From Calditrichaeota bacterium AABM5.125.24 (GTDB lineage: Bacteria > Electryoneota > AABM5-125-24 > Hatepunaeales > Hatepunaeaceae), in assembly GCA_002127415.1 (NCBI GenBank), contig MWJR01000345.1, positions 1-20,482 on the forward strand: a DNA stretch of 20,482 bases, given 5' to 3'. Position numbers and translations under genes: made by a program. The notes under the pieces were generated by a model. The model made no database searches and had not been told where the DNA came from. It worked only from the letters and a program-made list of their open reading frames with translations. This document shows positions 1-6,813 of the stretch, piece after piece (the stretch's first letter is position 1; each line of letters begins with the position of its first letter).

Positions 1-2424
1 GAGGAGAATCCTCTCCGGGGTAGCAGGCAGTTCGGTCACTCGGATTCCACTGGCGTCGTAGATGGCGTTCTGTATGGCCGGTATGGTGGGCATAATGGCC
101 CCTTCGCCGACCTCTTTGGCTCCGAACGGCCCGTGAGGTTCGATGGACTCGACGATTATCGATTCGAGTGGCGGCATGTCGAGTGAGGTGGGGATCTTGT
201 ATTCGGCAAGGTTGGTGTTGACGATATTACCGCAGCGGTCGTAGATGACCTCCTCCATCAGCGCCTCCCCCATCCCCATCGAGACCGATCCCTGCATCTG
301 TCCCTCCACCTGGGTGCGGTTGATGGCGAAGCCGCAGTCGTGGGCCCCGGTCACCTTCAGAACTGTAACCTGACCGGTCTCGAGGTCCACCTCAACCTCG
401 GCAATCTGGGCTGAACATCCGAAGGCTGGTGATGTTCCAACGGTGGCGCCCTTGAAAGAACCGCCGAGCTTGGGCGGGCGATACTTCCCGGTGCCGACTA
501 TGGTTCCCTTATCCAGGAAGGCGATGCGCGCCGCCTCGCGGAAGGTCAGATGAGGAGCCTCTGGCTTGTCGGTGAAGCCACGGCGCTCCTTAAGGAACTG
601 CTCCCGCAGCGGGGCGAAATCGAGCTCACCCTTCCGGGATCTGACCAGCGCATCCTCAAGGTAAAGATCTTCACGCGGGACGCCAAGCCTCTTCGACACA
701 ACCTCGAGAATCTGGTCCCGGCACGACTCGGCTGCTTCTTTGGTGGCGTGGCCGGTCATCAGGGTGGTGCGGCTGGAATAGGCCCCCAGGTCCACCGACA
801 GGTCGCTGTCGCCGGATATGACCTTGACGTCAGAGAGAGGGATCCCGAGAACCTCGGCCGTTATCATTGCCAGGACCGTGTCGGAACCCTGCCCGATGTC
901 GGCTGCGCCGGACTCGACGATGACCAACCCACCGACCTCGCTCACCCTGGTGACCACCGTGGCGTGGTATGTGTCCGACCTGTAGATGGGATAGCCGGCC
1001 CCCGAGACGAAGAAGCCACAGGCGAGGCCGACGCCGCGCCTCTTTATCTCCTCCCCTGCGCCAGTAGGGGGGGATGAAGGGGGGGTTTCTTCAGAAGGAG
1101 GGCTCGATAAATCGGCCCCTTTGGGCGCACGGCCGTGCGCCCCTACACCCTCTTTCTCCCACATCTCACTCCACCCCGCCGCATCCCTCACCGCTTCCAG
1201 GCACTCCTTCATTCCCAGGCTTGACATATAGAGCTCGTTGCAGGTGGTCTCCCCGGTCCCCATCACGTTCTTGAGGCGCAGCTCCATCGGGTCCATCCTC
1301 AGCTCCTCGGCGATGCGGTCGAGCTGGGTCTCGAAGCAGGCACGGGCGATGACGGCCCCGTGACCCCGCTGAGCCCCGCAGGCCGGCTTGTTGGTGACCA
1401 CACGGTAGCCATCGTAGGTCATGTTCTTGAGCCGGTAGGGCCCGCCCAGCATTGACCCGGCGTAATAGACGGTCGCTATGCCGAAGCTGGCGTAAGCCCC
1501 GCCGTCGAGGATGCAGTCATTCCTGAGGAACAACAGGGTTCCATCCTTCCTTACGCCTGTGGTCATCGTATGGTAAAACTGGTGGCGGGCGCGCGAATGC
1601 AGAAAGACCTGCTCGCGGTCGAAGGTCATCTTGACCGGACGGCCGGTTTTGAGCGCCAGCAGGCAGGTCACCAGCTCGGAGGTCGAACAGGAGGCCTTCG
1701 GCCCGAACCCACCGCCAACCGCCGGCTTGACCACACGCACCTTCTCGAGCGGCAGCTTCAGCGCCATCGCCAGGGTTCGCTGGACATAGTGCGGCGCCTG
1801 GGTGGAGCTGAACATCGTCAGCCGGCCGGCAGCGTCAACCTCGGCCAGGATCGACTGCGGCTCCATAAAGGCGGCGTCCTGCATCTTCGAGGTCAGGGTG
1901 TCGGTGCGGATGTAGTCAGCCTCCTTCTCAGCCGCGTCGCAGTCGCCGAAGTTCCAGTGAACCTCGGCGCAGATGTTCCGTTCGTATTTCTCGTGTATCC
2001 GAGGTTGACCTTCCTCCATCGCCCTGATACCATCGAGAACCGGGGGGAGCTCATCGTAGTCAACGTCGATGAGGGAGACCGCTTCCAGCGCGGTGTCAAT
2101 GTCAACCGCCGCCACGGCTGCCACCTCATCGCCGACGTAGCGCACCCTGTCCAGGGCCAGGATGTTTTCGTCGTAGCGAGCGGGGGAGACCCCGTATTCA
2201 ATAGTCCCGGCATCCTTCCCGGTGATAATCATCTTGACGCCGGGCAGTCTCTCGGCGCGGGAGGTGTCGATATTCAGAATCCGGGCGTGCGCCAGCGGAC
2301 TGTGGAGGATGGCGCAGCGCAGCATACCGGGACGAGACAGGTCGTCGGTGTATTGAGCCTTGCCGGTGACCTTATCTACCGCATCGACCCGCGGCGCACG
2401 GGTGTTGAGGATTTTGTAGGTCAT
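1..2424 (-). CDS. Molybdopterin-binding large subunit of a xanthine dehydrogenase/4-hydroxybenzoyl-CoA reductase-type hydroxylase (3' end beyond window)
   Basis: This is the catalytic Mo subunit of a three-subunit molybdenum hydroxylase, which hydroxylates or dehydroxylates an aromatic, aldehyde or purine-like substrate. 808 codons are visible without a stop and the frame leaves the window at base 1. The N-terminus 'NTRAPRVDAVDKVTG' is typical of the family. The pterin-binding glycine motif 'VGGGFGPK', the segment 'CGAQRGHGA' and the C-terminal 'GAKEVGEG' with the catalytic Glu are all present. The 'RGHG' segment resembles, from memory, 4-hydroxybenzoyl-CoA reductase alpha subunits more than CO dehydrogenase, but the substrate cannot be fixed. 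The ATG at 2424 is preceded in-frame by TGA and lies 4 nt after the yihY stop. No Shine-Dalgarno is visible, so translation is probably coupled. Residues about 425-460 (bases 1047-1149) are a foreign-looking Gly/Pro/Ser-rich insertion made of palindromic repeats, read in-frame. Confidence 0.9.
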   Translation of the reverse strand, partial: MTYKILNTRAPRVDAVDKVTGKAQYTDDLSRPGMLRCAILHSPLAHARILNIDTSRAERLPGVKMIITGKDAGTIEYGVSPARYDENILALDRVRYVGDEVAAVAAVDIDTALEAVSLIDVDYDELPPVLDGIRAMEEGQPRIHEKYERNICAEVHWNFGDCDAAEKEADYIRTDTLTSKMQDAAFMEPQSILAEVDAAGRLTMFSSTQAPHYVQRTLAMALKLPLEKVRVVKPAVGGGFGPKASCSTSELVTCLLALKTGRPVKMTFDREQVFLHSRARHQFYHTMTTGVRKDGTLLFLRNDCILDGGAYASFGIATVYYAGSMLGGPYRLKNMTYDGYRVVTNKPACGAQRGHGAVIARACFETQLDRIAEELRMDPMELRLKNVMGTGETTCNELYMSSLGMKECLEAVRDAAGWSEMWEKEGVGAHGRAPKGADLSSPPSEETPPSSPPTGAGEEIKRRGVGLACGFFVSGAGYPIYRSDTYHATVVTRVSEVGGLVIVESGAADIGQGSDTVLAMITAEVLGIPLSDVKVISGDSDLSVDLGAYSSRTTLMTGHATKEAAESCRDQILEVVSKRLGVPREDLYLEDALVRSRKGELDFAPLREQFLKERRGFTDKPEAPHLTFREAARIAFLDKGTIVGTGKYRPPKLGGSFKGATVGTSPAFGCSAQIAEVEVDLETGQVTVLKVTGAHDCGFAINRTQVEGQMQGSVSMGMGEALMEEVIYDRCGNIVNTNLAEYKIPTSLDMPPLESIIVESIEPHGPFGAKEVGEGAIMPTIPAIQNAIYDASGIRVTELPATPERILL
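1047..1146. repeat. Composite of three palindromic repeats translated in-frame inside the molybdopterin subunit gene
   Basis: Three palindromes lie nearly end to end. GGGCGCACGGCCGTGCGCCC occupies 1123-1142, with flanking CTAC to 1146. An imperfect dyad with arms around GGGCTCGAT / ATCGGCCCC occupies 1100-1119. A C7-TTCAT-C7 hairpin element (minus-strand reading) occupies about 1050-1085. On the minus strand they encode residues about 427-459 of the Mo subunit, rich in A, G, P, S and E, with no stop. The first palindrome is identical over 24 bp, in opposite orientation, to the copy inside the transposase gene at 11916-11939. Confidence 0.85.
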
Positions 2425-2428
2425 TCAG

Positions 2429-3847
2429 TCATTGTTCATTTGTGTAGGGGAAGGGGTTCATTTGTGAAACATCTTCGATGCTACCCACCAAATCCCCCAA
2501 CGTCCCATCTCCTGTCTCCCGGGCGGCGCGCGAGCGCTTCCGCATCCACCCCTTCAACCATAGCCAGGGGGCCTCATCCGGCCAGGTCCACTCCTCCAGC
2601 GCCTCGCCAGATAGTATCCGGTCGATGTCGCCTATCCTGATGCTTTCGGGATCGCGAGTCAGGAGGATTTCATCCCTCCCCGGTCCGGCTCTCTCCAGAA
2701 CGCCGCCGCTTCGCAGCCTCTCCACCACCCCCAGGACAATCCCAGGCGGCACCCCGTATCTATGGCTCCACTCATCGATCGTAACCGGATCGCGCACCCC
2801 GCGGAAGGCCAGGGTCACCTGGGTCAGGATCAGGTAAGCCAGGGCGTCCTCCTGCGGGCGGGAGAACCCGACATGCTTGCGCTTGCTCTGAAGCACGTTG
2901 TAGTGCTGGGTCACGAAGCAGATCTCCACCCCTAACAGCGCCACGATCCAGGACAGGTTGACCCAGACCATAAGCAGGGGGATAATCGCCATTGACCCAT
3001 AGATGACGTTATACTTGACCAGCTTGCCGGTGTAGATGATAAAGACCGCCTTTACCGCCTCGTAAAGCAGTCCCGCCACCACCGCTCCGACCAGCACGGC
3101 GTAAGTGCGCACCCGCGCGCTGGGCAGAAACCGGTAGAGCAGGAAGAGACTGAGCATCACCATCAGCCCCGGCAGCAGCCGGTCGATCAGGTCCCCGGCA
3201 AAGCCCCCCCTGAGGGCTGCCTGGTGCACCAGCGGCAGGGCTTTGAGGTAGGTGGTCAGCGCAAACGAACTGACGACCAGGATGGGAATGATGGTCACCA
3301 GTCCCCAGTAAAACGGCAGCCGGTGCAGCGCTCCGGCGCGGGAGCTCGTCCCCCAGATCAGGTTGAAGGTGCCTTCAATGGCGCTGAAGATTCCATACAC
3401 CACCACCACCAGGAAGATCAGTCCGATGCCGCCCACGGTGGTTCCCCCGAAGGATTCCAGCAGACTTTCAATCCGCTCGGCCACCACCGGCCCGCTGCCC
3501 GGCGCCAGGTTCTGCATCAGCACCGGCCTCAGCATCTCCATAAACCACTCACCGCCCCCGAACAGCTTGAACGAACTGAACAGTATGGCCAGGAGCGGTA
3601 TAATCGACAGCAGCGTCGCGAAGGTCAGCGCCATAGCCCGTAGGAAGAGCCGGTCGTCCAGAAACTCGCGGACGGTTATCTGGATGAAGCGGTAAAGGTG
3701 GAGGAGTATCCGTATTATCCGCGCGTACCAGACCCGGGTATCAGCCCGCCTGTCGGGTGCTTCCAAGTGGTGGAGCCAGAGTTTAATTTTCTGTGGAAGT
3801 ATCAATAACTGTTTTCTCTGGTGGCTCGGGCACTCCTGTCCGAGCAT
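2429..3847 (-). CDS. yihY: YihY/UPF0761 family six-helix inner membrane protein
   Basis: This is an integral membrane protein of the YihY family, once mislabelled ribonuclease BN; its function is not established. Six hydrophobic helices are visible between about residues 70 and 320, including 'LTFATLLSIIPLLAILF' and 'IIPLLMVWVNLSWIVALLG'. After them comes a soluble C-terminal part of about 150 residues. Its 'TIDEWSHRYGVPPGIVLGVVERLRSGG' pattern looks winged-helix-like (split here: TIDEWSHRYGV, then PPGIVLGVVERL). At 472 residues it is longer than the E. coli protein. GAGGTG about 5 nt upstream supports the ATG at 3847, but the first codons lie on a 22-bp palindrome. The gene sits between the 2Fe-2S and Mo subunit genes, an unusual position in an otherwise tight operon. 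It is likely co-transcribed with them, and nothing shows that it works with the hydroxylase. Confidence 0.87.
   Translation of the reverse strand: MLGQECPSHQRKQLLILPQKIKLWLHHLEAPDRRADTRVWYARIIRILLHLYRFIQITVREFLDDRLFLRAMALTFATLLSIIPLLAILFSSFKLFGGGEWFMEMLRPVLMQNLAPGSGPVVAERIESLLESFGGTTVGGIGLIFLVVVVYGIFSAIEGTFNLIWGTSSRAGALHRLPFYWGLVTIIPILVVSSFALTTYLKALPLVHQAALRGGFAGDLIDRLLPGLMVMLSLFLLYRFLPSARVRTYAVLVGAVVAGLLYEAVKAVFIIYTGKLVKYNVIYGSMAIIPLLMVWVNLSWIVALLGVEICFVTQHYNVLQSKRKHVGFSRPQEDALAYLILTQVTLAFRGVRDPVTIDEWSHRYGVPPGIVLGVVERLRSGGVLERAGPGRDEILLTRDPESIRIGDIDRILSGEALEEWTWPDEAPWLWLKGWMRKRSRAARETGDGTLGDLVGSIEDVSQMNPFPYTNEQ
3824..3845. repeat. 22-bp palindrome over the first codons of yihY
   Basis: The arms GCTCGG and CCGAGC surround a GGACAGGAGTGCC-like centre. 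The core CGGACAGGAGTG resembles the CGGACA...TGTCCG family found at 9323-9344 and around RAYT2. An 11-bp direct repeat, CACTCCTGTCC, lies at 3831-3841 and again at 3857-3867. The second copy contains part of the ribosome-binding region. A hairpin here could affect initiation (inference). Confidence 0.6.
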
Positions 3848-3883
3848 ACATCACCTCACTCCTGTCCCGCCTGTAACTAAACA

Positions 3884-4366
3884 TTAAGATTTCTTTTCTA
3901 ACTGTATTTTTCTGCTCCCCTCCTTCACCGCCTCCACGATCTTCTGGTAGCCGGTGCAGCGACAGAGGTTCCCCGACAGGGCGCGCCGGATTTCGGCCTC
4001 AGTCGGCTCTGGGTTGTCCTCCAGCAGCGCCAGAGCCGTCAGCACCATCCCCGGGGTGCAGAAGCCGCACTGGATGGCGCCCACCTCGACGAATGCCTCC
4101 TGCAGCGGGTGTAGCTTCAGCCCGTCGGCCAGCCCCTCGATGGTGAGGATGTCGCGGCCCTCGACCTCCATAGCCAACACCAGGCACGAGAGCGACGGCA
4201 CCCCGTCGATCAACACCGTGCAGGCGCCGCAGTCGCCGATGGAGCAGCCGATCTTGGTGCCGGTCAGACCGAGGTCGTAGCGGAGCAGTTCGGCCAGGGT
4301 TCGACGTGGCTCAACCGCCACCTCGCAGGACAGGCCGTTGACGGTCAGGGTGATAACCCGCTTCAT
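3884..4366 (-). CDS. 2x[2Fe-2S] small subunit of the molybdenum hydroxylase (CoxS/XdhC-like)
   Basis: This subunit carries electrons from the Mo site to the FAD subunit. It is 160 residues long, normal for the family. The plant-type [2Fe-2S] ligands are Cys41, Cys46, Cys49 and Cys61 ('GCSIGDCGACTVLIDG'). The second cluster uses Cys100, Cys103, Cys135 and Cys137 ('QCGFCTPGM', 'NLCRCTGY'). All eight ligands are present, so both clusters should form. Its ATG overlaps the TGA of the FAD subunit gene by one base (TGATG), and GGAGG lies about 10 nt upstream. This implies translational coupling within one operon. The C-terminal tail is lysine-rich. Confidence 0.95.
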   Translation of the reverse strand: MKRVITLTVNGLSCEVAVEPRRTLAELLRYDLGLTGTKIGCSIGDCGACTVLIDGVPSLSCLVLAMEVEGRDILTIEGLADGLKLHPLQEAFVEVGAIQCGFCTPGMVLTALALLEDNPEPTEAEIRRALSGNLCRCTGYQKIVEAVKEGSRKIQLEKKS

Positions 4367-5364
4367 CAGGCCGCTTCCTCCACCGTGCCGGCCAAAGCCC
4401 TCTCCCAGCAGCTCATCAGGACCCGCCGCACCAGCACCTCGACCATCATCCGCCGGTATTCGTCACCACCTCTGTGGTCGGTGATGGGACGGGCGACTCC
4501 AGCGGCTATTCTGGCGGCTTCTGATATCGACTGCGAATCCAACTCTTTGCCGACCAGCGCCTCTCCCGCCTCGGGGACAAGAAGAGGCGTAGGAGCTACA
4601 GCGCCGAGGGCAATGCGGGCACTCTTGGTAACCCCCCCTTTTATCCCCCCCTGCTCTGCAGGGGGGGAATTAAAAGTCACCATTGCCGCCGCGCTGACGA
4701 CCGCTATCTCGAGCGCCTTGCGGTTGGAAAGTTTGAGGTAGGCGCTACCCATTGCCGGGTCATTGGCAAGGTCAAACACCACCTCCTTCAGGATTTCATC
4801 CGGTTCGAGGATGGTCTCCCCCGGTCCGGTGACGAAATCACTGTGATCGACCGTCCGCTCGCCGCGGATCGATGCCAGCACCAGCCTTCCCCCTAACGCC
4901 AGGGTCGGGATGGCCGTGTCGGCGGCGGGGCGCGCGTTGCACAGATTGCCGCCATAGGTGCCGCGGTTGCGCACCAGAGGCGAGCCAAGCTGACGAGCTC
5001 CATCCCATAATCCCGCCAACCTTGTGCGCACAACCGGCGAGCGTTCGAGGTCGGTGATGGTCGTCATCGCCCCGATACGGACACAGTTCACTTCAACGGC
5101 GATCCCCCGCAGCTCCGTGATGCGGGAGAGTGCCAGCAATATCTCGATGGACTCGGTCGGAGCATAACGGGCCAGCCACGGCCCATCCCGATGCTCCTGG
5201 CAGCGGGGACGATGCTGGTCGGGGATGATCTTGCCACGGACATCGACAAGCAGATCTGTCCCGCCTCCCAGGATCTTTACGCCTGAGCCGTGATGTTCCG
5301 CCAACCAGGACAGAGCCTCGTCCAGACCAGTCGGTGCGTAGTAGTCGAATCGGGGAAGAATCAT
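4366..5364 (-). CDS. FAD-binding medium subunit of the molybdenum hydroxylase (CoxM/XdhB-like)
   Basis: This subunit passes electrons from the iron-sulfur subunit to the final acceptor through FAD. It has 332 residues. FAD-binding motifs are 'GGGTDLL' at 33-39 and 'TYGGNLCNARPAADT' at 136-150. It lacks an obvious four-cysteine insert of the kind known for the 4-hydroxybenzoyl-CoA reductase beta subunit. Two stretches are odd. Residues 49-75 ('DQHRPRCQEHRDG' onward) do not look like the usual family segment. Residues 232-246 ('NSPPAEQGGIKGGVT') are encoded by a C7/G7 hairpin repeat. AGGAG directly abuts the ATG with no spacer, so initiation may be weak or begin elsewhere. It is the first gene of the operon. 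Confidence 0.92.
   Translation of the reverse strand: MILPRFDYYAPTGLDEALSWLAEHHGSGVKILGGGTDLLVDVRGKIIPDQHRPRCQEHRDGPWLARYAPTESIEILLALSRITELRGIAVEVNCVRIGAMTTITDLERSPVVRTRLAGLWDGARQLGSPLVRNRGTYGGNLCNARPAADTAIPTLALGGRLVLASIRGERTVDHSDFVTGPGETILEPDEILKEVVFDLANDPAMGSAYLKLSNRKALEIAVVSAAAMVTFNSPPAEQGGIKGGVTKSARIALGAVAPTPLLVPEAGEALVGKELDSQSISEAARIAAGVARPITDHRGGDEYRRMMVEVLVRRVLMSCWERALAGTVEEAA
4627..4671. repeat. C7/G7 hairpin repeat translated in-frame in the FAD subunit gene
   Basis: A perfect 10-bp stem, CCCCCCCTGC (4645-4654) and GCAGGGGGGG (4658-4667), has a TCT loop. It is preceded by a second C7 run at 4632-4638 and TTTTAT. The pattern C7-TT(T/C)AT-C7-T matches the element at about 1050-1085, which lies in the opposite orientation relative to its gene. 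It encodes residues 232-246 in a surface-loop position just before 'ARIALGAVAPTP', and the frame is kept. Confidence 0.8.
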
Positions 5365-5457
5365 CTCCTGCAGTGCTTAAACAGCCTTAACCAAGGCAAT
5401 TCGAGGGGAATTATCTATTGAGTTGTGAGATGCACGTGGTTACTGTAACAACCTTGC

Positions 5458-5486
5458 AAGATAGGAATTGAATGGAAGAGTTGCAA
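5458..5486 (-). promoter_or_regulatory. Candidate sigma70-type promoter of the molybdenum hydroxylase operon
   Basis: On the minus strand TTGCAA (5486-5481) is followed by exactly 17 nt and TATCTT (5463-5458). It lies about 95 nt upstream of the FAD subunit start. Each box matches consensus at four of six bases, so this is weaker than the other promoters here. Nothing else stands out in the 5365-5553 gap apart from a TTGCAAG direct repeat and the small palindrome GTTACTGTAAC near 5439. Confidence 0.35.
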
Positions 5487-5553
5487 GTGGATGGGTTTTC
5501 TTTTCAGGTCAACTTAAGGCAGCGGATGATCCTCTGTCGTTACCTGCCTTGAT

Positions 5554-6813
5554 CTAGATGAACTCGCTCAGCGACTGGACATCGATGTCGAGGTTGGTCC
5601 AGACATCGCCCAGGTCCTGCTCCTCGAAGCCGAAGGCCTTCAGCGACCCGACGTGAGGCTCCTCCAGCACGGGATTGCCGCTATCGCCGATCTCAAACCG
5701 GTGGCAGAAGTAATTGGCCAGATGGGTGAGATGTATCTCTTCTTCGTGACCGTAGGCACCGGCGGGTTTATGATGGTATCGGATGGCCTTCACCAATGGA
5801 ACCGGCAGATTCCAGCTCTCAGCAACCATACCACCGATTTCGGCATGATCGATCTCCATCAGCTCCTCCGACACCTGATACAGCGGCTGTTCACGCTCGA
5901 CAGCCATCTGGAGCGCCTTGTAGAAAATATCGGTGAAGTGCTGATGAAGCACAACCTTGCCAAAATCGTGCAGAAGCCCCATCACAAAGGCGTCTTTGGG
6001 GAATATCTCCGGCTTGTAGTTGCAGAGCGCCCGGGCAACATAGGCTGCGCCGAGTGAATGCAACCAGAACTTATTCCGGCTGAACAGATGGTTCTTACTA
6101 CTCTGGAAAGACCGAATGATGCATGCCGCCAGGGTGATATTCCTGATCTCGTCGAAACCGAGCACCACAATGGCGTGGTCAACATTCCCGATCTCGCGAT
6201 GAAAGCCGTAGTAAGCGCTGTTTACGATCTTCAGGATCTTGGCGGTCAGAGATTGGTCCCTCTTTACCACATCGGCCAGGTTACGCACCGAGGACCCGGG
6301 GTCGTCGCTGATATCGATAATCGACTTGGCAAGGGCCGGCAGCGGCGCCAGGGTATGGATACGGTTGATCCTGGAGCGGATAGATTCCTTCTTTTCATCG
6401 TCCGGTCTCTTTTCGAGCGATGAGGCTCTTGGAAACAGCTGTTTGAGATGGAGTTTCAATATCTTCGGTTCGATAGGCTTATGCAGGACGTCGAGCACAC
6501 CGAGCTTCTGGGCTTGAATCCTTAACTTCTGGCTGCGGTTCGAGGTGCATAATATCACCGGGATATTCTCCCAGTCCCGGCGGGCGTGCAGTGCCTGCAG
6601 CAGTTCGGCCGCGGTAAGGTCGCTGAGCTCCCATTCGGTGATGATCAGGTCGGGCTTCTGTCGGGAAATGCTCTGCAGAGCGGTGCGGACGCTGTCGAAG
6701 GTCAGGACATCACATCTCCTGAATTCGGAAAGCAGGCGTTGTAACTGACGTAGAGCAAGGGTGGATTTATCGAGCAGCAACACCTGCACCCTGTTTCTGC
6801 CGGCGTCACCCAT
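5554..6813 (-). CDS. Receiver-HDOD protein with a degenerate receiver domain
   Basis: This is a cytoplasmic signalling output protein of 419 residues. Residues about 8-128 fold as a response-regulator receiver, but the phospho-accepting Asp is Glu60 ('DLIITEWELSD') and the usual acidic pair is Asp15-Lys16 ('LLLDKS'). The Thr90 and Lys112 switch residues are kept ('VILCTSN', 'LHKP'). An HDOD domain follows from about residue 146 to 400. It has 'IVNSAYYGF', His252, His282-Asp283 ('GLLHDFGK'), 'DHAEIGG' and 'AIRYHHKP', so the metal-binding HD set looks largely intact. HDOD domains are mostly regulatory and some relate to HD-GYP phosphodiesterases. The gene overlaps the upstream kinase gene by 8 nt, implying coupled translation. 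Phosphorylation by that kinase at the usual site looks impossible. Glu60 could mimic a constitutive phosphorylated state. Confidence 0.9.
   Translation of the reverse strand: MGDAGRNRVQVLLLDKSTLALRQLQRLLSEFRRCDVLTFDSVRTALQSISRQKPDLIITEWELSDLTAAELLQALHARRDWENIPVILCTSNRSQKLRIQAQKLGVLDVLHKPIEPKILKLHLKQLFPRASSLEKRPDDEKKESIRSRINRIHTLAPLPALAKSIIDISDDPGSSVRNLADVVKRDQSLTAKILKIVNSAYYGFHREIGNVDHAIVVLGFDEIRNITLAACIIRSFQSSKNHLFSRNKFWLHSLGAAYVARALCNYKPEIFPKDAFVMGLLHDFGKVVLHQHFTDIFYKALQMAVEREQPLYQVSEELMEIDHAEIGGMVAESWNLPVPLVKAIRYHHKPAGAYGHEEEIHLTHLANYFCHRFEIGDSGNPVLEEPHVGSLKAFGFEEQDLGDVWTNLDIDVQSLSEFI

Noticed and set aside
1570..2640. Long plus-strand open frame of 356 codons
   Set aside because: It is antisense to the molybdopterin subunit and to yihY, whose minus-strand frames carry clear family motifs; its own translation has none.
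4366..5364. Resemblance of 'YYAPTGLDEAL' near the start and 'RYAPTESIEIL' at residue 66 as an internal duplication
   Set aside because: Only a handful of residues agree and the DNA match is short; chance is the simpler explanation.
5516..5550. Possible terminator after the receiver-HDOD gene (AAGGCAG...CTGCCTT)
   Set aside because: The stem is only 7 bp with a 21-nt loop and there is no T run after it.
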